Below, piece by piece: positions 45,926 to 55,894 of a DNA stretch of 64,000 nt. Source of the stretch: Alteromonadaceae bacterium M269 (GTDB lineage Bacteria > Pseudomonadota > Gammaproteobacteria > Enterobacterales > Alteromonadaceae); NCBI GenBank assembly GCA_004353515.1, contig SMNZ01000007.1, forward strand, positions 186,001 through 250,000, read 5' to 3'. Every line of letters begins with the position of its first letter. The stretch's first letter is position 1. The translations under genes and the position numbers were made by a program. Below the pieces are notes generated by a model. That model saw only the letters and a program-made list of their open reading frames with translations, was not told where the DNA came from and ran no database searches.

Positions 45926-48900
45926 ATGGCATTCGGTTGGTTTTTACTGGCAGTAATCTATTTGTCACTTCTGTTCTGGCTAGGGCGCTGGGGAGATAAA
46001 CACAGCCCAAGAGCTAAGCGCATAACCTCTCATCCTTTGATATATAGCCTTGCATTAGCTATCTATTGTACCGCCTGGACTTACTTTGGTGCCGTCGGTG
46101 AGGCCGTACGTAATCAGTGGAATTACTTACCAATTTTCCTCGGGCCAATCTTACTTTACCTTTTTGGGTATCGATTCCTGTATAAGCTGGTCCTGGTTAG
46201 TAAGAAACAGCACATCACCACTATCGCTGACTTCATCGCCTCACGCTACGGAAAGCGCCAGATGGTGGCTTTACTCGTCACACTAATCGCTTTGCTGGCA
46301 ACTATTCCCTATATTGCGTTGCAACTTAAAGCGATAGGCACAGCCTTTGCCCAAGTTTCTGGTGCTTCCGACAACCAGTACTTAATTACTTTCGCCACCC
46401 TATTTATTGGCCTGTTCTGCATGTACTTCGGTACACAGCGAACGGACGTGACGGAATATCGACACGGCTTAATGTTAGCCATCTCTTTTGAATCTATATT
46501 AAAGCTTTTAGCACTGTCGCTGGTTGCCGCAATCAGTTATTTCATATGGCAGGGCTCTTTACCTACGCATTCTCTTTCCGATGTATTTTCGGTGACTGAG
46601 GACGCTGCTTTTTATGGCGTAGATTTCTGGTTACAAACCCTGATAGCAGCGGGCGCGGTCGTGTGCCTCCCCCGACAGTTTCACGTAGCGATTATTGATA
46701 ACCTGAGTCCTAAACACTTAACAACTGCACGCTGGCTTTTTCCAACTTATCTAGTACTCATTGCGCTAGCTATACCATTGATTGCAGCCATAGGTAAAAG
46801 CTTGTTCGAGCAATCAGGCGTTGCCCCTGACACCTATGTGTTAGAGCTTGCTTTGAGTAGTCAATTACCAGCACTAACGGCCTTAGTGTTTCTCGGCGGC
46901 CTCTCTGCAGCAACGGCTATGATTATTGTTGCAACACTCACCCTAAGTACCATGGTAACAAACGACGTTATCTTGCCAAGAATGTTGACTCAACAGAATC
47001 AGCCAAGCGTTTATATCACCAAAATCCTATGGATCAGACGGGCAGTTATCGCAGGTTTACTGTTCTTCGCTTATTTGTACCATCAGCAACTCTCTACCGA
47101 TACGCCATTAACCAGCATAGGGTTTCTCGCGTTCTCTCTGGTTGTTCAGTTATTGCCCGCCATTGTTGGCGGTCTTTATTGGAAGCAAGCTCATGCACAT
47201 GGAGTTTACGCAGGCTTGTTAGCTGGGATGTTTAGTTGGGTGCTTTGGCTGTTCCTTCCTTTGGTTGGTGAGGCTTCCTATCAAGAACTCAGCAGTCAGA
47301 TGATTAGCCGAGCCGCAGTTGTTAGCTTTCTTATCAATACCACCTTTTATGTCGTGTTTTCACGTTTATCGACACCTAGGCTCATTGATAAATTGCAAGC
47401 TCAGGCTTTTGTAGATAGCCAAGATGTTGATGCAAACCAACCTCAGCCCAAGGCTACAATCCAAAATGAAGATTTGCTGACAGTGCTCAAAACTTTCTTA
47501 GGGGATGATCGCTGTATCCAACTCGTCAAAAACTTTGAGCAAAAATGGCAATTAACTATTGTTTCGCAGGAGGCGCCGAGCCAAGAGTTTGTTGCCTTTT
47601 GCGAACGGGCACTGGGCGGTGTTATAGGCGCATCAAGCGCTAACGTCCTTATCCGTTCAGTTGTCAGTGGAAGTCAAATCAACTTCGAACAGTTGGTTCA
47701 GGTATTTGATGAAACAACACAAGCGATACAAATTAACCAGTCCGCACTCTTTGCCTCTCTAGCTTCCCTTGAGCAAGGCATCAGTGTTATTGATAAAGAT
47801 TTAAACCTCGTTGCTTGGAATAACAAGTACTTGGAGATGTTCGATTATCCCGAAGGCCTGGTTAGTTTGGGAACTCCAATCGAGTCGCTTGTGAGATATA
47901 ACGCTAAGCGAGGTGAATGCGGTGTCGGTGAAATTGAAACGCTAGTCCAAAAACGGCTTGAACACCTTCGAAATGGACGCCCCCATAAGTTTATTCGACA
48001 AAGGGGAGATGGCAAGGTCATCGAAATGGTTGGGAACCCGCTACCACGCGGCGGATTCGTCACAAGTTTCAACGACGTCAGTGAACATATAGAGCTCCAA
48101 CAGGCGTTAAAAGAGAGCAACATTGATCTTGAAAAACGTGTGCAATCGCGTGCTGATGAAGTCAAAGCGATAAACGCAGAGCTACGCATTGAGATTGAAA
48201 GACGTGCTGAAGTCGAAAAGCAGCTTGTTGAAGCACGACAAATTGCAGAACAGGCAAACAACAGCAAGACGCGCTTCCTAGCTTTAGCCAGTCACGACGT
48301 ACTACAACCATTGAATGCAGCGAAACTCTATTTATCAGCGATAAAAGATAGCCTGACGGATAACGACATTAGGCAGATCGTCGATAAACTCGATGATAGT
48401 GTTAATGCCAGTGAGAGCATGATAGCGACGCTCCTCGATATTGCACGCCTAGACCAAGGTGATATGTCACCTGATAAGGACAAGATTCATCTACCCACCT
48501 TATTAAAACCACTCCTTGATGAGTTTGCGATGAAAGCAAAAAATAAGGGGCTGGTATTAACTCACAGTATTCATAATGTGTGGGTAAACAGTGATCCAAC
48601 TTATCTACACCGCATATTGCGCAACCTCATCTCCAACGCGGTTAAATATACCGAGCATGGGAAGGTGATTGTTCGCGCTCGACGGTCACACCAAAATATT
48701 CAGTTTACCGTCAGTGATACCGGTATTGGCATTGGCGCAAGCGATACAAGCAAGGTTTTTGACGACTTCTACCGCACACAGGAAAGCAATGAACAAGGTG
48801 TTGGTCTCGGATTGGGTGTTGTCAGTAGGTTGTCAGAGCAACTTGGGTTTTCGGTTTTACTCAGCTCCGACGCTGGTAACGGCAGTCACTTTTCATTTAG

Positions 48901-49330
48901 CCTACCAAGAGTTGCGCCTCCTGAAACTTCTCAACAAACCGTTTCCAGCAAAAGGCAATCATTCCACTTCAATAGAGTGTTGTGTGTCGACGACGATCTA
49001 CAAAATCTGGATGCAATGAAAACACTGCTAACTAAATGGCAATTAAAAGTTGAGTGCGCAGCCAATTGTCAGCAAGCAATAACAATAGCGAATGAATTTA
49101 AGCCTGAGTTAATTCTGATGGATTTCCAGCTGAATCAGCAACTCAACGGCCTCGAGCTTATTAACGAAATCAGGAAGCAGGTTGGCACTTTTATTCCAGC
49201 TTCTTTAGTCACTGCTGAAAAGGACAGTGATCTCATAACGCAAGCTGCTGAACTGGATGTGCATTACTTATCCAAGCCGATAAAACCAGCAAAGCTCAGA
49301 GCATTACTGCAAGGAATAAAAAGGAAATAA
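45926..49330 (+). CDS. crbS: Hybrid sensor kinase with SSS transporter domain, CrbS-like
   Basis: This 1134-residue protein begins with about 13 membrane helices of the sodium:solute symporter fold (about 1-490, LPIFLGPILLYLFGYRFLY, GGLSAATAMIIVATLTLS). A linker and a PAS domain follow (about 610-710, SVIDKDLNLVAWNNKYLEMF), then coiled coil and HisKA with phospho-His790 in LASHDVLQPLN. HATPase_c has NLISNAVKYT and VSDTGIGI. A C-terminal receiver has Asp1066 in LILMDFQLN. In Vibrio and Pseudomonas, CrbS with CrbR turns on acs, the acetate switch. The adjacent crbR and acs make this assignment strong. Confidence 0.93.
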   Translation: MAFGWFLLAVIYLSLLFWLGRWGDKHSPRAKRITSHPLIYSLALAIYCTAWTYFGAVGEAVRNQWNYLPIFLGPILLYLFGYRFLYKLVLVSKKQHITTIADFIASRYGKRQMVALLVTLIALLATIPYIALQLKAIGTAFAQVSGASDNQYLITFATLFIGLFCMYFGTQRTDVTEYRHGLMLAISFESILKLLALSLVAAISYFIWQGSLPTHSLSDVFSVTEDAAFYGVDFWLQTLIAAGAVVCLPRQFHVAIIDNLSPKHLTTARWLFPTYLVLIALAIPLIAAIGKSLFEQSGVAPDTYVLELALSSQLPALTALVFLGGLSAATAMIIVATLTLSTMVTNDVILPRMLTQQNQPSVYITKILWIRRAVIAGLLFFAYLYHQQLSTDTPLTSIGFLAFSLVVQLLPAIVGGLYWKQAHAHGVYAGLLAGMFSWVLWLFLPLVGEASYQELSSQMISRAAVVSFLINTTFYVVFSRLSTPRLIDKLQAQAFVDSQDVDANQPQPKATIQNEDLLTVLKTFLGDDRCIQLVKNFEQKWQLTIVSQEAPSQEFVAFCERALGGVIGASSANVLIRSVVSGSQINFEQLVQVFDETTQAIQINQSALFASLASLEQGISVIDKDLNLVAWNNKYLEMFDYPEGLVSLGTPIESLVRYNAKRGECGVGEIETLVQKRLEHLRNGRPHKFIRQRGDGKVIEMVGNPLPRGGFVTSFNDVSEHIELQQALKESNIDLEKRVQSRADEVKAINAELRIEIERRAEVEKQLVEARQIAEQANNSKTRFLALASHDVLQPLNAAKLYLSAIKDSLTDNDIRQIVDKLDDSVNASESMIATLLDIARLDQGDMSPDKDKIHLPTLLKPLLDEFAMKAKNKGLVLTHSIHNVWVNSDPTYLHRILRNLISNAVKYTEHGKVIVRARRSHQNIQFTVSDTGIGIGASDTSKVFDDFYRTQESNEQGVGLGLGVVSRLSEQLGFSVLLSSDAGNGSHFSFSLPRVAPPETSQQTVSSKRQSFHFNRVLCVDDDLQNLDAMKTLLTKWQLKVECAANCQQAITIANEFKPELILMDFQLNQQLNGLELINEIRKQVGTFIPASLVTAEKDSDLITQAAELDVHYLSKPIKPAKLRALLQGIKRK

Positions 49331-49340
49331 AACCTTCGGC

Positions 49341-49985
49341 CTAGGCAGGCGGAGCTAATTGTAATTGAGTGGCAATGAGAACGGCTTGTGTGCGATTGTT
49401 AATATCGAGCTTACGGAAAATTGAAGTTACATGCGTTTTAACTGTCTTCTCTGCTATCCCCAGGTTATAGCCGATCTGCTTGTTTAATAAACCATCGCGC
49501 ATAAGACATAACACCTTGTATTGAGACGGCGTTAATGTCGCGACTTTGTCTGCCAAAATCGCAAACTCATTATCTTGTTGGTCAGTGTCACCCAAAAAGT
49601 TTTCCGGAATCCAGATATCCCCTTCAAGAATAGATTCAACGGCTTCTGCAATTGTTGATGCCGGTGTTGTTTTAGGGATAAAACCCAACGCCCCAGCATT
49701 CATGACTTTATTCACAATCTCTTTATCTTCAGATCCTGAGACCACAGCTACTGGTAACTCAGGAAACAGCTTACGAATGTGGATAAGTCCAAATAAATCT
49801 AAACTACCCGGCATATGCAAATCGAGGAGTAACAGGTCTAGATCATCACTTTCATTCAGTAAAGCAATGGTTTGTTCCATATCGCAGGATTCAAGGATGT
49901 TAATATCGTCGAGGTGTTGATTAAGCGCACCACGCAATGCATCCCGATACAAAGGATGATCGTCTGCCATCAATAGTGTTGTCAT
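49341..49985 (-). CDS. crbR: LuxR-type response regulator, CrbR-like
   Basis: This 214-residue NarL/FixJ-type regulator has a receiver (1-120, phospho-Asp55 in LLLLDLHMPGS, Lys in GFIPKTT). A GerE/LuxR HTH follows at about 148-208 (LTPSQYKVLCLMRDGLLNKQ, IAEKTVKTHVTSIFRKLDI). CrbR activates acs in response to CrbS. It ends 10 bp from the convergent crbS stop and starts 30 bp downstream of the acs gene on the same strand, so acs and crbR may be cotranscribed and form a feedback loop. Confidence 0.92.
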   Translation of the reverse strand: MTTLLMADDHPLYRDALRGALNQHLDDINILESCDMEQTIALLNESDDLDLLLLDLHMPGSLDLFGLIHIRKLFPELPVAVVSGSEDKEIVNKVMNAGALGFIPKTTPASTIAEAVESILEGDIWIPENFLGDTDQQDNEFAILADKVATLTPSQYKVLCLMRDGLLNKQIGYNLGIAEKTVKTHVTSIFRKLDINNRTQAVLIATQLQLAPPA

Positions 49986-50015
49986 GGTGCGCTCCTAAAC
50001 ATTTTTTGCATGTAG

Positions 50016-51950
50016 CTAATTGAGCTTATGAGCAATCAACTCATCAACTACCGAAGGATCGGCTAGTGTTGATGTGTCACCCAACGTACTTAGATCATTG
50101 CAGGCCACTTTACGTAAAATCCGACGCATGATCTTTCCAGAACGCGTCTTGGGTAGCCCTGGCGTCCATTGAATAAGATCAGGTGCAGCAATTGGACTGA
50201 GTTCAGTTCTAACCCACTTTTTAACTTCCTGTGTTAGCTCATCTGACACTTCAACACCATCGCAGGCAATCAAATAAACATAGATACCCTGACCTTTTAA
50301 ATCATGTGGGTACCCTACCACCGCAGCCTCAGCAACTGAAGCGTGAGCGACTAGTGCACTTTCTATTTCAGCAGTACCTAAACGATGCCCCGAGACATTA
50401 AGCACATCGTCAACCCGTCCCGTTATCCAATAATAACCATCTTCATCACGTCTAGCGCCGTCTCCAGTGAAGTAATTCCCAGGATAGGTCGTAAAGTACG
50501 TTTGAATAAAGCGTTCATGATCTCCCCATAAAGTGCGAGCTTGTCCTGGCCAGCTATCTTTAATAATCAGATTACCTTCGGCTTCACCTTCTAACTCGTT
50601 ACCCTCGTTATCAACCAGCGCTGGTTGAATGCCAAATAATGGTCGCGTTGCTGAGCCCGGCTTAGTGGCAGTAGCGCCAGGAAGTGGTGATATCAAGGCT
50701 CCGCCAGTTTCTGTTTGCCACCAAGTGTCAACAATCGGGCAACGATGCTCACCAATGACGCGATCGTACCAATGCCAAGCTTCAGGGTTAATGGGTTCGC
50801 CTACAGTACCGAGAAGCCTCAAGCTTTCCCGTGAAGAATCCTGAGCCGCAAATTCTCCTTTTGCCATTAGCGCGCGAATAGCCGTTGGAGCGATATAGAG
50901 GATATTTACATTATGTTTATCGACAACTTGCCCCACTCGCCTTTCATCGGGATAAGTTGGCACTCCTTCAAACATTAAAGTTGTCGCGCCGTTTGTCAGT
51001 GGGCCATAAAGAATATATGTATGCCCGGTGATCCATCCTACATCGGCTGCACACCAAAATACTTCGTCATCTTCATAGTCGAAAATGTACTTAAATGTAG
51101 TTGCCGCGTAGACCTGATATCCACCGGTAGTATGCAATACCCCTTTGGGTTTTCCTGTCGAACCTGAGGTATACAAGATAAACAGAGGATCCTCAGCATT
51201 CATAACTTCAGGCTCACAACAAGGCGAGCTACTGTCTACCAAATTTTGATAGTCCGTATCATTCTCGCCCATGTTGACCGAGTTTCCAGTACAACGAAAC
51301 ACGATGGTACTCTGAATTGAGGGACAAGCATTATCCTTAAATGCCTCATCAACATTTGCCTTTAAAGGCACAATGCGTCCCCCTCTGCGCCCTTCATCTG
51401 CGGTGATCATAAGCTTGGCTTGGCAATCATTCACACGATCCGCAATGGCATTCGGTGAAAAGCCTCCAAAGATAACAGAATGCACGGCTCCAATTCGTGC
51501 ACAAGCCAGCATGGCAAATGCAACTTCAGGGACCATTGGCATATAGATAGTGACACGGTCACCTTTACCAATACCTAAGCTTTTCATGCCATTTGCTAAC
51601 CGACAAACATTGTCGTGTAACATCTGATAACTAATACGCTGCTCTTGTTCAGGTGTATCACCTTCCCAGATAATAGCGGTCGCGTTGGCTCGTTCTTTCA
51701 AGTGACGATCAATACAATTGTAGGATAGGTTCAACTCTCCGTCCTCAAACCAACGGATATGCAAATCGTCTTGCTCAAAACTCGTAGATTTAATTTTAGT
51801 CGGCGCTTTATACCAATCCAAAATCTCAGACTGTTCTTTCCAAAATGCCTCAGGGTGATTCACCGATTTTTCGTAGAGGCAGTGATAGTCCATTTCATTG
51901 ATGTAGTATTGGCGTTGTTGCTCAACGGATGGTTTGGCGTTGCTACTCAT
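50016..51950 (-). CDS. acsA: Acetyl-CoA synthetase (AMP-forming)
   Basis: The ATG at 51950 gives 644 residues, close to the usual 650. A TTG 45 bp upstream is possible but has no better ribosome site. Acs makes acetyl-CoA from acetate, ATP and CoA through acetyl-AMP. Motifs are [11 protein letters not shown] (P-loop-like A3), [10 protein letters not shown] (A5), [20 protein letters not shown] and [11 protein letters not shown] with the regulatory/catalytic Lys, acetylated in other bacteria. It heads an acs-crbR run next to the acetate symporter genes. Confidence 0.96.
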   Translation of the reverse strand: MSSNAKPSVEQQRQYYINEMDYHCLYEKSVNHPEAFWKEQSEILDWYKAPTKIKSTSFEQDDLHIRWFEDGELNLSYNCIDRHLKERANATAIIWEGDTPEQEQRISYQMLHDNVCRLANGMKSLGIGKGDRVTIYMPMVPEVAFAMLACARIGAVHSVIFGGFSPNAIADRVNDCQAKLMITADEGRRGGRIVPLKANVDEAFKDNACPSIQSTIVFRCTGNSVNMGENDTDYQNLVDSSSPCCEPEVMNAEDPLFILYTSGSTGKPKGVLHTTGGYQVYAATTFKYIFDYEDDEVFWCAADVGWITGHTYILYGPLTNGATTLMFEGVPTYPDERRVGQVVDKHNVNILYIAPTAIRALMAKGEFAAQDSSRESLRLLGTVGEPINPEAWHWYDRVIGEHRCPIVDTWWQTETGGALISPLPGATATKPGSATRPLFGIQPALVDNEGNELEGEAEGNLIIKDSWPGQARTLWGDHERFIQTYFTTYPGNYFTGDGARRDEDGYYWITGRVDDVLNVSGHRLGTAEIESALVAHASVAEAAVVGYPHDLKGQGIYVYLIACDGVEVSDELTQEVKKWVRTELSPIAAPDLIQWTPGLPKTRSGKIMRRILRKVACNDLSTLGDTSTLADPSVVDELIAHKLN

Positions 51951-52030
51951 TTGTCTACCCACTTGCACTTTTTCACTGCTCGATACTCTAATCAATCACT
52001 TCTTGCGAAAGTATGGGACTTTGGTCCTAG

Positions 52031-52339
52031 GGGCTGTTGACCTTTGCTGTACAGTTTTGCAGCGAATTATTGATTGTTTAGGCAAATAAGAGACTGCGTA
52101 GTGTAGCAATCTCGGCTCTAGCATCGTGCTTCGCTCTATCTCCTGCATCCTTGCAGTCTTACAAGAGAGGGCTCTGATGCCATATAAATAACCAACAAAC
52201 GCTGTCCGAAAGATTCGTTATAAAGGCTTCTTGCTTTTTGTTGTGTACTTTTGACTGATATTTATCAGCCTGCAAGTCCACGCCTTAATCAAAAAGCCTT
52301 TATTTAGAACAAAATCTATACAGCAAAGATCAACAGCCC
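52031..52339. mobile_element. MITE-like element with terminal inverted repeats (copy A)
   Basis: The left end, GGGCTGTTGACCTTTGCTG onward (52031-52054), matches the reverse complement of the right end (52316-52339) at 22 of 24 positions. CTAG flanks both ends (52027-52030 and 52340-52343), a possible 4-bp target duplication of the IS5 type. The interior of 309 bp has no transposase gene but internal pairings, including GACTGC with GCAGTC. A related copy lies at 63010-63175. It sits between acs and the OprP-like gene. Confidence 0.75.
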
Positions 52340-52357
52340 CTAGGGTCTTGGATTAAC

Positions 52358-53461
52358 TCAGTAAGAGCCTTGTAACCTTAGGTTCAGTGAATAGGTTTTA
52401 ATGTCGCCATCTGCTAACTGGGTCTCCGTTCTTGTTACATCAAAGAGCACTCGCAGACGAGGTTCTGCATGCCAAATAAATGCTACCGCCGGAGCCCATT
52501 GCCGACGCCTATCGATTGGGCTATCCAGTTGTATGTAGTTCATTCGTGCAACTAGCTCAAATGCCCCAATACCTCCTTGCCTAATGCCCCGTCTCACTTG
52601 GCTAAAAGTAAAGGCACCATTTTTATTGCTATATCCTCGACGTCCCCCCCAGAACCAACTGAAATCAAGGTATCCACCTGCAAGGTCAACATTATCGGAT
52701 AGGAGCCTCGACCACTCAGCATTAACAGTGAATGATTCTCTCTGATATAAACCTTCGAAAGTAAACAGGTCGTCGTCAAATATAGGGGTTGAATCTGATA
52801 TACGCTGTCGTAACGCGAAGCTGCTTTCTGCAGCATCAAAATTAATTGAAATAGGACCGCTAAGTTGTTCACGCCTGCGCCAAGTCATTCCAAGGTGACG
52901 TATTTCACTATCCTCTTTTGCGTCTGGGGACCAAACTAGACGCGACAATAGGGTTCTATTGTTATTCGCATTGCCCGAGTTAACGTCTTTGCGATAGGCA
53001 CCAAGCTGATAGATAAAGCCATGATAGCGCCCTTCTATATCAACCCCTAACTGACGATCAACACCTCCAACAAGTCTTGATATAGTTGGGCGATTCAGCA
53101 TAGGAGTTACAAGAGAGCTACTTGTAATATCAAGCCCTGTTCGCAGCTTTAACTGCCCAGCACGCACCAATATTGGCCCTTTATACGAAATAGACGAGGT
53201 TAAAATATCAAGGCGATTGTTGCGTAACTCAAACACTGTTCTTGCTGAGAATTTACTGCCAAAGTCCAGCTTGGGCCCAAGCCGGAAAGAATTGAGGCGA
53301 CTGTGATAGTCTGATGCTCCATCCAAAAATGCGAGGTTTTGATCTAACACTAGCCTTCCGCCCACAGAAAAATCAAATGGTTCTTCAGCCGAGTTAGCGG
53401 TCTTTTGTATTAGGAGAAGCAAAAGTAATAGAAGGAGCAGATGTTTAATAGAGGCTGGCAA
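52358..53461 (-). CDS. OprP-like phosphate-selective porin (Porin_O_P type)
   Basis: This 367-residue protein has a signal peptide with ten consecutive leucines in its hydrophobic core (HLLLLLLLLLLIQKTANS). The mature part has GGRLVLDQNLAFLDG, LGPKLDFGSKFSARTVFELR and a C-terminal SLNLRLQGSY, consistent with the OprP/OprO 16-strand barrel type. The start is TTG at 53461, supported by a near-perfect AAGGAGGTGA ribosome site with 3-4 nt spacing and no alternative ATG. Substrate (phosphate, polyphosphate or other anion) is not determined. It is shorter than OprP (about 440). Confidence 0.75.
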   Translation of the reverse strand: MPASIKHLLLLLLLLLLIQKTANSAEEPFDFSVGGRLVLDQNLAFLDGASDYHSRLNSFRLGPKLDFGSKFSARTVFELRNNRLDILTSSISYKGPILVRAGQLKLRTGLDITSSSLVTPMLNRPTISRLVGGVDRQLGVDIEGRYHGFIYQLGAYRKDVNSGNANNNRTLLSRLVWSPDAKEDSEIRHLGMTWRRREQLSGPISINFDAAESSFALRQRISDSTPIFDDDLFTFEGLYQRESFTVNAEWSRLLSDNVDLAGGYLDFSWFWGGRRGYSNKNGAFTFSQVRRGIRQGGIGAFELVARMNYIQLDSPIDRRRQWAPAVAFIWHAEPRLRVLFDVTRTETQLADGDIKTYSLNLRLQGSY

Positions 53462-53695
53462 GTCACCTCCTTTTATAATTATGATTTGAGCTAAGGTGTC
53501 GGTAAAATTTTATCCAACTCAACACCATAAGCAATCGCAGATTAACCGATTTCTTAGATTACCTTTATCGATTTTGGCGATAAGCCCCCTCATCAACCTC
53601 CTTTTAGGACTTTGGTCTTATCAGACCATGGCCTTATATAAAAAGTATTTTTCCTCAGCCAAATTACTTTAAGCACTCTTACTTGAGGAAATAAA

Positions 53696-54865
53696 ATGAG
53701 AATAAAAAGACAACTCTCTAGGCTGATATTCGCTACAACAATTGGGCTCAGTAGCATCGCTCATGCTGCAACCCCATTGGATAACACAACGTTTACCTTT
53801 AATGGATATATAAAATTGGATGCATTAGCCAGTCAATATAGTGACGGCACAATAGCATCAGGTAGCATTGCCAGAGACTTTTATATTCCGAGTTTAACGC
53901 CAGTGGGAGGCAATGATGAGGGAACACAATTTGATATCCACGTAAGACAAACACGCTTTCGATTCGGGTCCGAAACCCAACTAACCAATGGAGACAAAAT
54001 AACAGGTGTTTTAGAACTGGATTTCCAAGTGGTACCAGATGGCAATGAGCGCATCAGCAATTCTCATCAAGCGCGCATTCGCCATGGTTACCTTAAGTAT
54101 AAAAACTGGACCTTAGGTCAAACTTGGACAACGTTTTTAGATGCTTCGGTTTTTCCTGAAACACTCGATTTTATCGGTATCACCGATGGGATCATCTTTG
54201 TCAGACAACCACTTATTCGATATACCCAAGGTGCCTTTGAATTCGCCATAGAAAATCCAGAAACAACGATCACACCCTTTGGAGGTGGCACACGTATCGT
54301 TTCTGATGACAACTCTGTTCCAGACTTTATTGGTCGCTACACACTAAGGAGATCATGGGGTCATGTATCTTTAGCGGCTATAGCTAGGCAGCTATCATTA
54401 CAAAATGAGCAAAACGGCAACAATATCAGCACAACAGACAATGCATTCGGTATTAACCTAACAAGTAAAATCAACTTGGGCGAAGATGATATCCGATTAA
54501 CCTTTAATACAGGCTCTGGTTTAGGACGATATTCCGCATTGAACGCTGCTAATGGTGCGGTACTTAATGCTAATAACGAAATAGAAGCCATTGATACCAC
54601 CGGGTTCGCTATAGCCTATCGCCATCTATGGAACGCGCACTGGAGAAGCACTTTTACTTACTCACAATTTCATGCCGACAACGACGTAACTCTGACAGGA
54701 AGCAGTGCGACAGAAAAGACATTCAGCACACGAGCAAATATCATTTATTCACCGACACCCGAACTTAAATTTGGTGCCGAATTAACTTATGCAGAGCGTA
54801 CGATAGAGAGCGGGCTGGAAGGTGATTTAAACCGATTGCAGTTCTCGGCTCAATACAGCTTTTAA
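53696..54865 (+). CDS. DcaP-like porin
   Basis: This 389-residue outer-membrane protein has a signal peptide (LIFATTIGLSSIAHA). FTFNGYIKLDALASQYSDGT, DFYIPSLTPVGG and QTRFRFGSETQLTNGDK are typical of DcaP-like porins, trimeric channels for dicarboxylates and similar compounds. The C-terminus FSAQYSF ends in Phe, the outer-membrane insertion signal. GAGGAAATAAA precedes the ATG. It is divergent from the OprP-like gene and close to the acetate genes, but no regulatory link is visible. Confidence 0.88.
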   Translation: MRIKRQLSRLIFATTIGLSSIAHAATPLDNTTFTFNGYIKLDALASQYSDGTIASGSIARDFYIPSLTPVGGNDEGTQFDIHVRQTRFRFGSETQLTNGDKITGVLELDFQVVPDGNERISNSHQARIRHGYLKYKNWTLGQTWTTFLDASVFPETLDFIGITDGIIFVRQPLIRYTQGAFEFAIENPETTITPFGGGTRIVSDDNSVPDFIGRYTLRRSWGHVSLAAIARQLSLQNEQNGNNISTTDNAFGINLTSKINLGEDDIRLTFNTGSGLGRYSALNAANGAVLNANNEIEAIDTTGFAIAYRHLWNAHWRSTFTYSQFHADNDVTLTGSSATEKTFSTRANIIYSPTPELKFGAELTYAERTIESGLEGDLNRLQFSAQYSF

Positions 54866-54872
54866 AAGAAAT

Positions 54873-54895
54873 AGAGAGAGCATAATGCTCTCTCT
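54873..54895. terminator. Hairpin between convergent DcaP-like and DUF481 genes
   Basis: AGAGAGAGC (54873-54881) pairs with GCTCTCTCT (54887-54895) around a 5-base loop. It sits between convergent stops and probably ends both transcripts; T runs are short. Confidence 0.55.
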
Positions 54896-54919
54896 GATAT
54901 CAAAAGATGCTAGAGCGTA

Positions 54920-55669
54920 TTAGAAGAAGGTATAAACCAAGGTTACTGCGGTTTCAGTATCCAGGTTTTTTCTGTCATCTGTAACGTCGGTGTTATGGTT
55001 TAGTATCAATGAAACTTTCATTGATAATTTACCATTAATTTTCGCTGTTAACGCACTCTCAGACTTAGACTTAGTGTTGGTAGAGCCGACTTCCGTACTG
55101 ACTATCTGAACGAAAGTAGCTGTGTCTGAGATATTATATTGGTAGTCCAACGCACCACGGACGATAAAATTGTTAACTGACTCACCTTCGTCTGTTTCGT
55201 TAAACGCGTAACCCGGCCCCACACTGTAGGCAAATTTACTTTTCTTCGTGTCCCAAAGTTGCTCGTTCCAACCCGCAGCCAATGTCGATTGGAAGTTAAA
55301 TGCGTTAAATCTGTCATCTTCATACGAACCGAACACAAATAAACGCTGACTTTCGTTGTTAAGTTTGTAGTTGCCTTGCCCAGAGATAAAAACGCGTTGC
55401 GCAGTGGTTTCTGTCGCATCAGTACCGTCATCCTGTTCGACTTGCTCACTCCTGAAAGCCGCTTCAAAGGTGTAGTCATTACTCCACTTTTGCAATTCGT
55501 GGTGAGCTTTCAAATCACCTTTAAGAGAGGTTGTTTGCGTGTTACCAGACGTTAGGATTGCACCGAGTGAACCCTGCATAGTGAAGTCTTTTGGCGCTTC
55601 TTCATCTTGAGCCATAACACCGCCGCTCAGCACGGCAAGCATAGATAATGCGATAAAATTCTTTTTCAT
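54920..55669 (-). CDS. DUF481 (YdiY-like) outer-membrane protein
   Basis: This 249-residue protein has a signal peptide (ALSMLAVLSGGVMAQ). The barrel-like body has QGSLGAILTSGNTQTTSL and FVFGSYEDDRFNAFNFQS-type segments, and the C-terminus TLVYTFF ends in Phe. DUF481 proteins (YdiY) are outer-membrane proteins of unclear function, some induced by salt. It is convergent with the DcaP-like gene. Confidence 0.88.
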   Translation of the reverse strand: MKKNFIALSMLAVLSGGVMAQDEEAPKDFTMQGSLGAILTSGNTQTTSLKGDLKAHHELQKWSNDYTFEAAFRSEQVEQDDGTDATETTAQRVFISGQGNYKLNNESQRLFVFGSYEDDRFNAFNFQSTLAAGWNEQLWDTKKSKFAYSVGPGYAFNETDEGESVNNFIVRGALDYQYNISDTATFVQIVSTEVGSTNTKSKSESALTAKINGKLSMKVSLILNHNTDVTDDRKNLDTETAVTLVYTFF

Positions 55670-55840
55670 AATATAGCCTTCCCGTTATTTGTCGGCGGAG
55701 TATACAGATCCAAAATGGGATTGTGCAGTCATTAACCAAGAAAATTACAAACTTCAATAATTTCGCTGCATTAAGAGGCTTTTAGGGGGTAATTTAATAC
55801 CTATAACCTATACTTTAGTTGGATTTATATAAGCAGAAGC

Positions 55841-55867
55841 AATAAAAAACGGAGCAAATGCTCCGTT
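55841..55867 (-). terminator. Intrinsic terminator after fba
   Basis: On the minus strand AACGGAGC, a 4-base loop and GCTCCGTT are followed by TTTTTTATT. It lies 28 bp after the aldolase stop and ends the tkt-epd-pgk-fba run. Confidence 0.85.
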
Positions 55868-55894
55868 CTTCAATATCAAGAGAAAGGCGTTTAA

